In this document: piece by piece, positions 37,014 through 48,232 of the stretch
Numbering within the stretch: the stretch's first letter is position 1
How the letters are laid out: every line of letters begins with the position of its first letter
Source of the DNA: Aulostomus chinensis
Taxonomy: Eukaryota; Chordata; Actinopteri; Syngnathiformes; Aulostomidae
Length of the DNA: 64,000 bases
Reading direction: 5' to 3'
Assembly (NCBI GenBank): GCA_037954235.1
Contig: JBBMOA010000010.1
Location: 18,174,029-18,238,028, forward strand
Translations under genes and position numbers: made by a program
The notes under the pieces: generated by a model
The model's database searches: none
What the model saw: the letters and a program-made list of their open reading frames with translations, nothing else
Told to the model about the DNA's origin: nothing

Positions 37014-38680
37014 CTTTCTGTCTCGTTATTTGCATGTGTATGTCTGTCTGTGAGATTTCTGGCATACGTGCACACACATGCATCCGGCAGCGGATTCACT
37101 CTGCACTTGGCTTGACTTTCTGCCTCAGGCTGATCAGCTGAACTGATTCCATTACTTACAGACCTCCCTGAAAGAGAAGGGAAAAGGGAGAACAGACTCG
37201 AAGGGGGAAAAAGCGGTGATAAAAAATAGGTAGAGGGCAGAGGGGAGACTGGAGGAGGAGAGAAAGAGGATTGGAGAAAAGATGCCATGCTAATAGAAAA
37301 AAGACAGAAAAGAAGGGGTCAGGCAGTACAGAAGAAGTGAGGGGATTTTGTGCCTCCCTTGGGTGTGGGATAGACCTCAAAAAGCTCATCGTGCCTCCCA
37401 CAGCAAGAAAAAAAACTGACACAGATGCACAACATACACTACAACAACAACAAACTCCTGGAGGCGTAGGCAGACTAGACGAGAATTGATCCCATCTCCC
37501 AGAAGGAAAGGCTTGCAAGGAGAGAGAGAGAGAGAGAGACAGAGGGAGAGAGAGAGAGGCAGCTGGAGACAAAGATGTAGAGGTATTGTTTTTACCCATG
37601 TGTGGTTCTCAGGCCTTCAGGCCCACCATCCCTCTCACTCCCTCCACTGTCACTCCCAATGGCGTGTTTCTATTTATCTCCCTATCTTTCTCTACATCAA
37701 TCTCCATCTGCTGTCCTCCTTTCTGTAGGGTCACTTCCTCTCCTCCACTGCCTCAGAGGAAGTGACCAGAAATGAAATATCAGGGAAGGAAAAGAGGATA
37801 AAGGAAGTTGGGATTAGTGGGAAACTGAAGCATTCCAGCGAAGGAACAATAATCCAGTTTTATCAATGAATATTTTTGCTAATCTGGTTTAGGCCTGAAT
37901 TGAGTAATTGATTAGTTGAAAAGAAAATGTATGAATAATTTCAGTGGATTATCAATTAATCCTTTTGTACCATGAAAGAAATGATGTTAAATCCCTTGAC
38001 ATGTACGAGATCTTTTTCATGCTTTCATGTCTTTCAAAGGTTTTCATTGAAATGTCTCTCAGTAAATAGAATAAAATATTATACGGTTATACAAGAACCA
38101 TGTCAGAGTGTATTGATATCAAATTAAAAAAGTAAAATCAGGTTTTCCTTTAAATTTAGAGCTATTTGTATTTTCAATTATGGTACTGAGCTTCTCATAA
38201 TGCTTTAAAACATGCAAGTTGAACCCTTTGAAGAAATTGAAATTGACTCTTAATGTATTTCCAACATTTTGCAGAAAAAAAACATTTTAAGTTCTGCTAA
38301 AATGAAAAATGCAATTTTAACCGTTTTAGTTCTAATCCCTGACCTCATTGTTTACCTATTCAACAGTATATGCCAAAAAAGGACCCTATATATATATATA
38401 TTTTTTATTGTTGTGCCTAAATTCAATCAGCTTTTCCTTCTGTAAAGCAAAATTGGTTATGTGTTTATGGCACATGTGTTGTGTACAACAACTGTGGGCC
38501 TTATTTATCGATCTATGGCAAAAGTTAGTTGGCAGATGGTGCTACGTGTGGGCCATGCATTTGGGGCTTGTTGGGCTTCCTTTTAGTACTTATGGGGTGT
38601 AAAATCAGAGCACAAACCATGGTGCACTGCACAGAGTCAGTCACTATATGCCTAATTATTCATAAGTGTGATGTAGGCAG

Positions 38681-39069
38681 TGTGATTTGGTGCAGTGGTT
38701 AGTGGTTGCCTCACAGCAAGGAGGTTCCGGGTTCGAGCCCGGGTTCAAGCACAGAATCTTTCTGTGTGGAGTCTGCGTGTTCTCCCTGTGCCTGCGTGGG
38801 TTCTCTCTGGTACTCCAGCTTCCTCCCACAATCCAAAGACATGCAAATGGGAACGAGGCTGATTGATACTCTAAATTGACCGTAGGTGTGAATGTGAGTG
38901 TGAATGGTTGTCTGTCTCCATGTGTTGGCCCTGTGATGGACTGGCGACCCGTCCAGGGTGAACCCTGCCTCTCACCCGAAGGCTGCTGGGATAGGCTCCA
39001 GCCCCCCTGCGACCCTAAACAGGATAAGTGGTAGAAAATGGTGGATGGATGGATGGATGGATTGTGATT
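38681..39069 (+). mobile_element. V-SINE-type SINE with 7-bp target-site duplication
   Basis: The head is slightly degraded (TTGGTGCAGTGGTTAGTGG) with B-box GGTTCGAGCCCGGG. The middle is complete and the tail ends gtagaaaatggtggatggat plus further TGGA units. TGTGATT occurs at 38681-38687 and 39063-39069; the body is 38688-39062. It is the best-preserved standard copy in the window. Confidence 0.9.
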
Positions 39070-40559
39070 CGGGCATGATCAGTCAAAACAAACAGAGTGC
39101 CTCGTGTCATGCGCTTTAAAGCCCATTGCAGCCAGTGTTTCCAGATTTTCAGCATTCATTGAACCATATTGCAATGCAGCGCATCTGCTCATCTGATTGA
39201 TTCGCCCTTTAAATAGCACTTCGCACATAACACAGTAGACCAAAGACCAGCCTCTTCTTGGTCTATAGCGCAAACATTTTCTGGTGTCCCAAACAAGCAA
39301 TGTACCCTGTTGATGCCAGACCACACTTCATGGTGCTGGTGGAGTGCAAGTTTATTTGCTAGTCAAAGGGCAGAGGTACTTGGTGTGAAAACATTGTATG
39401 TGCAGGGCTGAAACTAGCAATAATCCTTGCTCTTGACTGATTGACAGCTTGCTCCATGCTTTGAATAGGACCCTGAATGTGAACCCTGCAACTTTTGCAA
39501 GGGAGGTTCTTGAAGTACAGGGGAATGAGGTTTAGACACTGCACGGAACTTACCACTGGCTACTGTTACACCCAAAATGTTAACGCAAATGTTAATGCTG
39601 GTTTGTATTTGGCTATTTGCCACCCCAAACACTGTTTTGTTGTTGTTGTTTTTTCGTTTTTTCGTTTTTTAAAATAGGATGGTTACAGGTGTGGCTCAAT
39701 TCTATTCATGTTGAGGAAAGCTGGATGTGTGAGAGCTCTAGATTATATACAAGGTATTTTACAGAGGACAGCTTCAGCACACAGGCTACTAAAAGAGCAG
39801 GGTTGACCTGGTCACTCTGTCTATGAGGGATACTGCTGACCCATCAGTGTATCACCTGAATCTGAATACACCAGATGAAGCAGTTCTGGATCTAGAGACA
39901 CCCTCTTCTCAGCCTTCCAGTCAATGTCATTTCCCTCCATTCTGAGCTGTTTCACTTGGAAATATGTTATGATAGAGTAGCAATTGCAGACATTACCAAA
40001 AGGCTGTTTTATTTTGACTTTAACTGATTATTTCCCAAAAAAAGAAAGACAAAGAAAATCATCTGCATGGAGCAAAGTTGCCACACTGTGAATAAGCAGA
40101 AAAAAATAAAGAGTGACATGTTAAGGAGAGAGAGACAACTTGGGAGGAATGATAGAATACATCATACATTCCTCTAAAGCCAGTGACAAGCTCCCACTCA
40201 TTAATTTCTACTGCACCACTTCTCTCTACATTCTTAACAGTCTCTGAATTTCTTACTCCCCCCCTCCACCCTCCCTCTGGTCTGTCTTTCTCTCTCCAGG
40301 CATGTTGTGACAGAGTGTAGCAGTGTGTTATACAGGGTTCTACTCAACAAGCGCATATTATCCTGTAAAGCTTAATACCCAGGTTGGAACAATAGGGCAG
40401 GGTTGAAAATTACAGCCTACGTCCCCTAGCTCTCAGCACAACAGTCTGACTCACATGAAAGTGTTTGTGTGTCTGTGTGCGACCGTGTGTTTGAGAGATA
40501 CAGGGAGATAGAGAGAGAAAGAGAGCAAGATAGCTCGAGAGAGAGAATGTTCATTGGTG
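39070..40559. other. Intronic sequence without recognised genes
   Basis: AT-rich, with (TTG)n-like T-rich sequence near 39638-39670 and no structure I can name. Confidence 0.45.
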
Positions 40560-40987
40560 TCTGTGTTTGTATTCCTCAAGCTTTGGTCCTCTACCAGTGG
40601 GTTCTGCACAGTGTCTTTGCTGTTCCTAGGACTGCATGCTTCTGGACAGAGACCTCCAATGCTGTACTGGGATTCTGCTGGAGCCACTCTCCCAGTTGGG
40701 CGGGGGTCACAGTACACCAATGTCTACTGACAACACTGTTGCCTTTACTCCCTACCTCATCTCCATCTCCCCTTTCAGCCCATGGTCTTTGTCCAGCTTC
40801 TCATATATTCCTTCTTCTTGATGTTACATTTGGTTAGCATCACTACATCTATCACCACTAACTTCTGCTTCTGTTTGTCCATCAACACGGTGTTCAGTTG
40901 GTTAGCCATAACCATTTTGTCAGTTTGGATCTGGAAGTCCAAAGGGATCATAGCTCGATCATCATTCCCCAACACCATCTCCCTCAT
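40560..40987 (-). mobile_element. LINE reverse-transcriptase remnant, frameshifted
   Basis: The - strand reads IPLDFQIQTDKMVMANQLN then KLVVIDVVMLTKCNIKKKEY, matching a fish non-LTR protein segment (family motif from memory: IQTDKxVMANQPD...VVIDVAIPSDSNIRKKEHE). After a frameshift it gives pieces similar to the family's LGEWLQQ and SAVLGTAKxLRR motifs. It is an old, inactive fragment, and its clade cannot be fixed by eye. Confidence 0.65.
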
Positions 40988-41012
40988 GTGTCTTTCTAGT
41001 TAGAATAGTAGA

Positions 41013-41013
<1 letters not shown>

Positions 41014-41057
<44 letters not shown>
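41014..41057. repeat. (GT)22 microsatellite
   Basis: Pure GT array of about 44 bp. Confidence 0.95.
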
Positions 41058-41058
<1 letters not shown>

Positions 41059-41451
41059 CAGGGAGCCAGGCCAATCCTCTCGGTTTTAATAAATCTCCTT
41101 TGGTTAGAGCTGTGCAGCCATAAAATGCATCGATTGTCGTTGTACACATTGTGGCAGGACACACACATATACTAACCGCTTATTGATACCTGCCTTTACA
41201 TTCAAATGTTCATGTTCATCGATACACACCGAGACTATCGGCACTCTGATGTATACAACAAGTTAGTTTCACAGTAAAAAAAAATTAGGCTTAGCATGTG
41301 TGTGCTGAGTGTGTCGACTTAAAAAAAAAACCACATTGGTTCGCTGAAGTACCTGAGTACTCACACCACAATGCCTCTTTTCATCAATTAAACGTTTCTG
41401 AATAAATTTACTCTTCTGTGGGGTAACCTACTGCTTGGAACTGCGTGTGTG

Positions 41452-41452
<1 letters not shown>

Positions 41453-41501
<49 letters not shown>
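41453..41501. repeat. (TG)24 microsatellite at the left edge of an interspersed repeat
   Basis: Pure TG array ending directly at TCTTGTACTTGCT, the start of the element at 41502. Confidence 0.95.
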
Positions 41502-41776
41502 CTTGTACTTGCTACATATTAAGGACTAGAATATGTATTTTACCAACAGAGTGAGGACATTTTTGGAAAGTGAGGACATTTTAGCCGATCCTCACATATT
41601 CAAAGGGACGCTTGAAGGTCAAGACTTGGTTTTAGGGTTGAGGTTAGAGTTAGGTTTTTGTTAGTTTTAGGGTCAAGGTTAGGGTCAGGCAGTCAGTTGA
41701 GATGGTTAGGTTTAGGGTGAGGGGCTCGGGAATGCATTATGTCAGTGACTGTCCTCACAAAGATAAAAGTACAAGG

Positions 41777-41777
<1 letters not shown>
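41502..41777. mobile_element. MITE-like fish repeat between two (TG)n arrays
   Basis: The stretch starts TCTTGTACTTGCTACATATT and ends AAAGATAAAAGTACAAGGA, so its ends are imperfect inverted repeats around CTTGTACTT. The middle has gtgaggacatttttggaaag twice in related form and a run of TTAGGG-like words. I recognise the pattern from other fish genomes, where it also tends to sit beside TG arrays. No coding capacity. Confidence 0.6.
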
Positions 41778-41822
<45 letters not shown>

Positions 41823-41826
41823 GCAT
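41778..41826. repeat. (TG)n followed by (GC)n, alternating purine-pyrimidine tract
   Basis: About 30 bp of TG then GCGCGCGCGCACGCGCATG, fully alternating over roughly 48 bp. It is a strong candidate for Z-DNA formation. Confidence 0.9.
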
Positions 41827-43306
41827 GAATATGTGTGTGCTTACGTGTGGTGGATGGAATATTTCAGTTATTCATACTGCTGTGTTTTACTGAAGCCACC
41901 TCTTGTCAACATTGTAAAAAGATACTGAAACATGTATAGCAAACAACAGCTCACATGTTCACTCTCACTCTCCTTCTCTCTCTCTCTCTCATATACACAC
42001 ACACAAACATATACACACTCATACACACGCCGCAGAAGTATTCGCATAACCAAACAATCTGCAATCTACCACAAACTCTGACGTGCACACTATCTAAAAT
42101 AACCCTTTGAGGAAACTGAATACAAAAAGACTCAGAGAAGCGTAAAGAATCAAACACTGAAATTCACTCGCCTCATCTTTTTAGTCTCTGTTGCTTTCGC
42201 TTTCTGTCCTTCTCTCTGTCACACACACACACACACATGCACACATGCATGCACACACACAAACATATCTCTCTATTGACATGTAGATAAATCACAAGAA
42301 GTCACTGATATGAGATTACAATGACACTAATCTGTTCACACACACACACACACACACACACATCAATTATTAACACGTACAATAATTCTCCTATTCTCTT
42401 TTTCTTCCTCTTCTCGTTTGTCTTTCTCTATTGTGTATATCTGACTGGATGGATGGGATAGAGGATGTTAAAAGCTCCCATGTGTCCCACTAAGTGCTGT
42501 GGTTGGGCCCTTTGACAAGTACTTTACAGTCGTACTTTATTTATTTCAAATCAGTGTTCCTGCTCTTAAGGTACTCTGGTTATGCTGAGTGAGTCTTATG
42601 ATTTAGGAGGTTAGCGCCTAATAATATGCTCAATAGATTTATGAATTTCTTCAGATGATGTTTTTATGATAATCAGACTTACAGTAAAGCAAACTACTAC
42701 TATCTATAATAACTTAATTCACACCATTTTTTTCACATTTTGTTAAAACTTTACTGAATGGATACATTTATAAAAGTTAGTTAACAGTCTTTTAACCATG
42801 CTAATTTTGTTCATGGTAACTGTAAAATTCAGAGAGATTTGGATGGAATTTGGGAGGTGAGGGTAAGGTGTTACTTGTACTTAACATTATGGGACATGAA
42901 GAGTACTAATAAAAATGTTAATTATGCTGAGTAATCCTTATTCAACACTCTTTTACCTAACTGAGTATTAACTAACCAGTATTAATATACCCGTGTTACT
43001 CCTATTTTTCAATATATGTGTTTAGTCTATAATAATAAAGAAAACATTGAATTCAGAACACTTGCGTCTTCTTTACTCAGATAGATAATTAATGATACTT
43101 AGCTGGAAAGAATGTTCCCCCATTAAAGAGAAAGGGTGACAGATATTCACGGCACAACACTGACACTTCAACCAACCAAGACCAATACAAAAACATTTGC
43201 CTAGAATGAATAAAGTCAGAACTTTTCTTTTCAGAGTGTAATTGCGGCCAAAATAATTGATCTGTTTCTTCTTTTCTACCTGCTTCCTCTCTCTTGCCCT
43301 CTACAG
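41827..43306. other. Last part of the long upstream intron
   Basis: It contains (CA)n at 42217-42238 and 42339-42361 and AT-rich unique sequence. It ends in the pyrimidine-rich acceptor ttcctctctcttgccctctacag of the first dscaml1 exon in the window. Confidence 0.6.
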
Positions 43307-43453
43307 GTAACCGTTTTTTCTTGACCTCATTTGGCGCTCTGTATATCTCAGAAGTGCAAAAGGAAGATGCTCTGTCCACCTACCGCTGCATCACAAAGCA
43401 CAAGTACAGTGGAGAGACTCGCCAGAGCAATGGAGCCAGGCTCTCTGTTATGG
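43307..43453 (+). CDS. dscaml1: dscaml1 exon: C-terminal half of Ig2
   Basis: The first two bases finish a codon from an upstream exon. The frame then reads NRFFLTSFGALYISEVQ and STYRCITKHKYSGETRQSNG, the second half of Ig2 with its F-strand motif YRC. The conserved GETRQSNGARLSV run leads out of the domain. The acceptor is CTACAG and the donor is G|GTATGT. The exon ends in phase 1 and is followed by a 101-bp intron. The first half of Ig2 must come from an exon before this window, because nothing like it was seen in the 43 kb upstream. Confidence 0.93.
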
Positions 43454-46195
43454 GTATGTAATGAGTCACCACTTCCAATCGTTGTTTTATACAGAACTTG
43501 AGTGCAGTATGTGAGGGCATTTTCTTTCTTTTTATATTTTTCTTTCACCTGCAGACCCTACGGAGTCCACCCCGTCAGTGCTGGACAGTTTCCAGTCTGG
43601 TGAAATGCAGTTGGGTCACAGTGTGGAACTACCCTGCATCGCATCTGGATATCCAAACCCCACCATCAGATGGTTAAAGGATGGACGGCCATTACCAGCA
43701 GACTCTCGCTGGACACGCCGCATCACTGGCCTCACAATTTCTGACTTGAGGCTCGAGGACAGCGGCAACTACATCTGTGAGGTCACCAACAGCTTTGGTT
43801 CCAAAGAGGTGACAGGTCACCTCAATGTTGTAGGTGGGTAAGGAGATGGATAGATAGAATACCAGTCCAGAGCAGATTATAGACTCTGTGTTACACCTTT
43901 CATGGCCTCCACTGTTTTACACTGACAACTATAGAAATATGGACAGATGTGAATGAATGTGATGTGAGGTCATGGACAGGAAGGATGGAAACATCATTCA
44001 AGCTCTGTTGGCTTTGCCTTGGCCCCCATATCACCTATAAATCCACCCCCCAACCTCGTCTGGGCTGAGCATGAGCTTGATCTTTGTGGATGGCTTGTTC
44101 CCCCGCTGTGCTCTCAAACCCCACAGAGGTGTCGCTACGGTGACAGAGGAGAACATACTTTACAGGCCTGGCGCTCTATTCACTGAGGATGTGAGAGATT
44201 TTATAAAGCTGTGTGTATGAATGGAAGAGGTTCAAGGAGGCTATGCCAGTAAAAGAGATGGCACACTTGTGGAGGTAAGGTTGACATAGAGATGGGGGAT
44301 GGTCAGAAAAAGGAGGAAGTCATTGGACACTGGGCAGACTGGCCACAGGGCACATCACTGCACAAGCCACAAACAACCTGTGACAGGCCATGGAAGGTGG
44401 GACACACATGCGCACGCAAACACATGAACATACACACACTCACACAAACACATTCTTACAGTACATGCACCCATCTCTCATCTGTCTCTCTCATGCACAT
44501 AGACTGTCTCTTGAACACACAGTCAGTAACCTCGAGCACTTAACACCAGCTGCTGCATTGTTCACTGACATTTTCTCCCCTTTCTCTCTTTCTGTCTCTG
44601 TTTTCACCATTGTGTAGCACACACGTACGCGCACACACACAAACACACACGCAGAGTTGGTATTGGCCTGCACTGTGGTTCAAATTGCTTTCTCTCAGAC
44701 ATATTCACATATCACCAATGTTTAGATGGTCGGTAATAAGCCAACAGGTTTGAATATTGTTTCAACAAACTCATATCAAACTACATACATGTTTTCTAGA
44801 CTCTTTTCTGTCTCTTTCCCCTTTCTTTAGAGCCATTGCGGGTCACCTTGTCCCCAAAGAACCTGAAGACGGGGATCAGTAGTACCGTCATCCTGTCTTG
44901 TGCTGTCCAGGGTTCCCCACATTTTACCGTGTCCTGGTACCGTAACACAGAACCGGTCTTGCCAGACCAGCACTTCTCCATCCAAGGGCCTCACAATGAG
45001 ACACTGTTCATATCTGCTGCCCAAAAAAGACACTCAGGAGCTTATCAGTGCTTTGCTACTCGCAAGGGCCAGACTGCCCAGGACTTTTCCATTATACTAC
45101 TTGAAGGTGAGACAGAAATTTGTGAATTATCAAGCTCATGAATATAGATAAAATGAACTGTGCACGTTAACACTAACAGGGTAAGAGAGGTTAATTTTTT
45201 AATTATTATTGAAGCAATAAGATTAGACATTCTCATTTTCATCAAATCTCTGCTGCATCATAGCAAAATGCTCCAGAAAGTTTGATAAAGAAGAAAAAGA
45301 AACATCAGTTTTAGTTTTTTTTAATTAATAGATGAATCCAGTCTAGCACACAGAAATATGAATGTTTTTGATATCAATTTTCATTACCAACATACGAGCA
45401 GTGAAATTTAAGCTAGTGTCTCTAGTTAAATTAATCTGTTTACGGTCTGCCTTTGCAGAATATAGAGATATATCCTCTCTCATCCAAACCATTATTATTA
45501 TCATACAGCCATAATACTGGTCTGAATCCAAGCACCAAAGTCAGTCTATATGTTTCTAACATCATACCCTGTCTCTTTCATCTTGCTAATTTCTCTCAGA
45601 TGGTACACCCCGTATTGTTGCCTCCTTCAGTGAGCGTGTGGTGGTCCCGGGTGAACCATTTTCCCTGATGTGTGCTGCCAAAGGAGCTCCTCCTCCCACC
45701 ATCACCTGGACCCTGGATGACGAGCCTGTAGCTCGTGATCTGTCACGTGTTCGAGCCAGCCAGTACACGCTCTCCGATGGCAGCACAGTGAGCCATGTCA
45801 ACGTCAGCAGCCCGCAGATTCGCGACGGAGGAGTGTATCGGTGCGCCGCACGAAACTCGGCTGGTAGTGCCGAGTACCAAGCGCGCATAAACGTAAGAGG
45901 TGCCTGTCTACTTTTCAATATCAGTCATACAGAGGCTTCTTATAGCCTGACCCCTACCCTTACCCTGACCCATATCCTATCCTCCAACCATTGTGTATCT
46001 CCATCTATGTCTGTGTGTCCTGCATACATATGCTTTTATTTTTTTTTCTTACATTTTACTTCAATTTTTCCTGTTGGTCAATTGGTCTGTGCTTGTATTG
46101 TAATAACAAACAGTTATTTGTTCCTTGAGGTGTCGATTTGGCTCATAAGGTCATTTTTACCTGCAGTTCGTCACTTCAAACGTATCCTGTTGCTG

Positions 46196-46248
<53 letters not shown>

Positions 46249-48165
46249 CCAGATAGACATGGTTCAAGGCAGGTTCAAATTTAAGGTTAGGTGATAGCAT
46301 ATGGAGTGAGATCAAGGGAGCAAGAATCAGATGGCTATAGAAAAAGAAAAGAGCTAGAATGGATTAAGAGATGAATGAGTGCATGTGCCTGTCAGCAGAG
46401 TGATGGAAAACCCTTGTGGCAGGACTGGTGATGTCATTGTCATCTGAGATGACAAGTGACACCGCTGGACAGGACTGTATCACCCTCTTTCTCGCTCTCT
46501 CTCACCCTCTCGCTCTCTTTTCTTCATCCTATGTTGAGATGTGTAGTTGTGACATGAGTGTCTGCTGGAAGGAGGCATGCCAGAATGATCATTGAAGTGA
46601 GAATGAGGACCACTGCCAGAGAGCTTCAGCCCTACATGCAACACAAACTGACACATTCCCACACACACGCAGAGCCACACCTGCAAAAGCAGAGACACAT
46701 TAGTGTGTTTACCCACTCATAAATGGGACACACTCAACTTATTCCTTTACAGTTAGGAGGCCTACAGCTGCACAGATATAGTCAAACACACACACATACG
46801 TGTGTGTGTGTGTGTGTGTGTGTGTGAGTGGCGGTGCTACTGAATAATACATCTTTGACTCGTCAGAGCTGTGACTTCAAAGATCAGCACACACTGAGAA
46901 ACAGAGAAGAGGGAAAGAGAGGGAGAAGTGGGGTAGAAGGGCTGGAGGGAGAGACAAAAACAAAGATACAAGACGAGGTCAGCAAAGATGTGAAGGATGA
47001 TTGACTGGTTGCTGCTGGTGTCATTCAATGACGCTAAACACACTCTCTGTCCATATAACTGTCTGTCTACCTGCCCACAGCTTCTGTTACTGTTACTGTC
47101 ACTGTCCTGTTTTCTTTTGGCAGTGGCACGTGACTTAACATACCGAAGCATTTCATTTTTGTTAGGTACATCCTTTGTCCCAGAAAAAACACATATATGA
47201 TATAAAGAAAACCATGCGCCACCCTGTGCAAGCATGGAAAACACACAGGTCAGTACCAAACAGCAATGCTGCAGGTGTGTAATAATTTGAAGTTGGTCTG
47301 CAGAAATACAATTTTTTGAGGAATATGACATTTTTGATGTTCTCGTCCATGCATGTAAATAATAACAGATAAAAATATCCAGGACAAAGAAGAAATCTTT
47401 TTGAATTCTTCTTTCTTCTGGGATATCTGCCAATAAACTAAAGCTACAAAATAGAGTACTTAAACAACTTTAGTTTTGATTTGTCCCTTTCACCCACTCA
47501 CTTTTCCTCTCTGATACAGTATATACATTTCTTGAAATGTCAGTAATGTTACATGAAATTACCATTGCAAATCTATTCTGACCTGCAAACAGTATTGCTT
47601 TCCCTGCTGTTCTGAATATAAAACCTAACATTCTTATATCCTTTCTGTTGCTATGGGAAACAATATCAAATAGAAGTGTCCATAGCATTATCAAGAATCT
47701 TTTGTTTGTTTGTTTGTTTGTTTTATTTCATTTCCTTAAATTAAAGCCATTAATTCAAAGCTGTGTAACAGGGCTTATTTATGTTCCTGTCCTCTTTTCT
47801 CTGAGTAGTTGTTTCTTTAAACCTATATAAACATGAGCTATATGTGCGTCTAGGATGGTGTAAACCCACCTGTCAACAGTGAGTGGTTATGAATAATCTT
47901 TGGAATAAAGACACAACCTTAATATTAATATGGAAACACATTTAACTCCAGAAGTATTTTTTTTAACATAAAGGTATAGACACTCTCACCTCTCTTGCCC
48001 ACACCTCTACATGCTCCCCTTTACATCCCTTCCCTTCTCCCCAAACTCCCTTCCCCATCACTCCCCTCCTTCCCTTTATTCCTAAAATTCCATTTCTTGT
48101 CCGTGACACCACCAAATAACTATCTTCTTTTCTTCCTCTTTCTATCCCTTATGCGCCCTCTGCCC

Positions 48166-48232
<67 letters not shown>

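Larger units (their letters stand above)
35511..38680. other. Intronic sequence with purine/pyrimidine-skewed blocks
   Basis: No exon recognised. 36290-36400 and 37170-37560 are purine-rich on the + strand; 36500-36760 and 36790-37010 are pyrimidine-rich and include a (TC)n array. A GC-rich stretch near 36220-36290 carries a CTCF-core-like AGCGCCCCCT, and an ATTTGCAT octamer lies at 36475-36482. The stretch 37850-38680 is AT-rich and featureless. Confidence 0.5.

Noticed and set aside
43307..43453. Assignment of the gene to dscam rather than dscaml1
   Set aside because: Several loops, including KHKYSGETRQSNG, LKDGRPLPADSRW and SSGDMPIRITW, match the DSCAML1 version and differ from DSCAM.
46837..47433. 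198-codon open frame on the - strand inside the intron between the Ig5 and Ig6 exons
   Set aside because: Patchy composition without a recognisable domain or splice-supported extension; most simply a chance frame.
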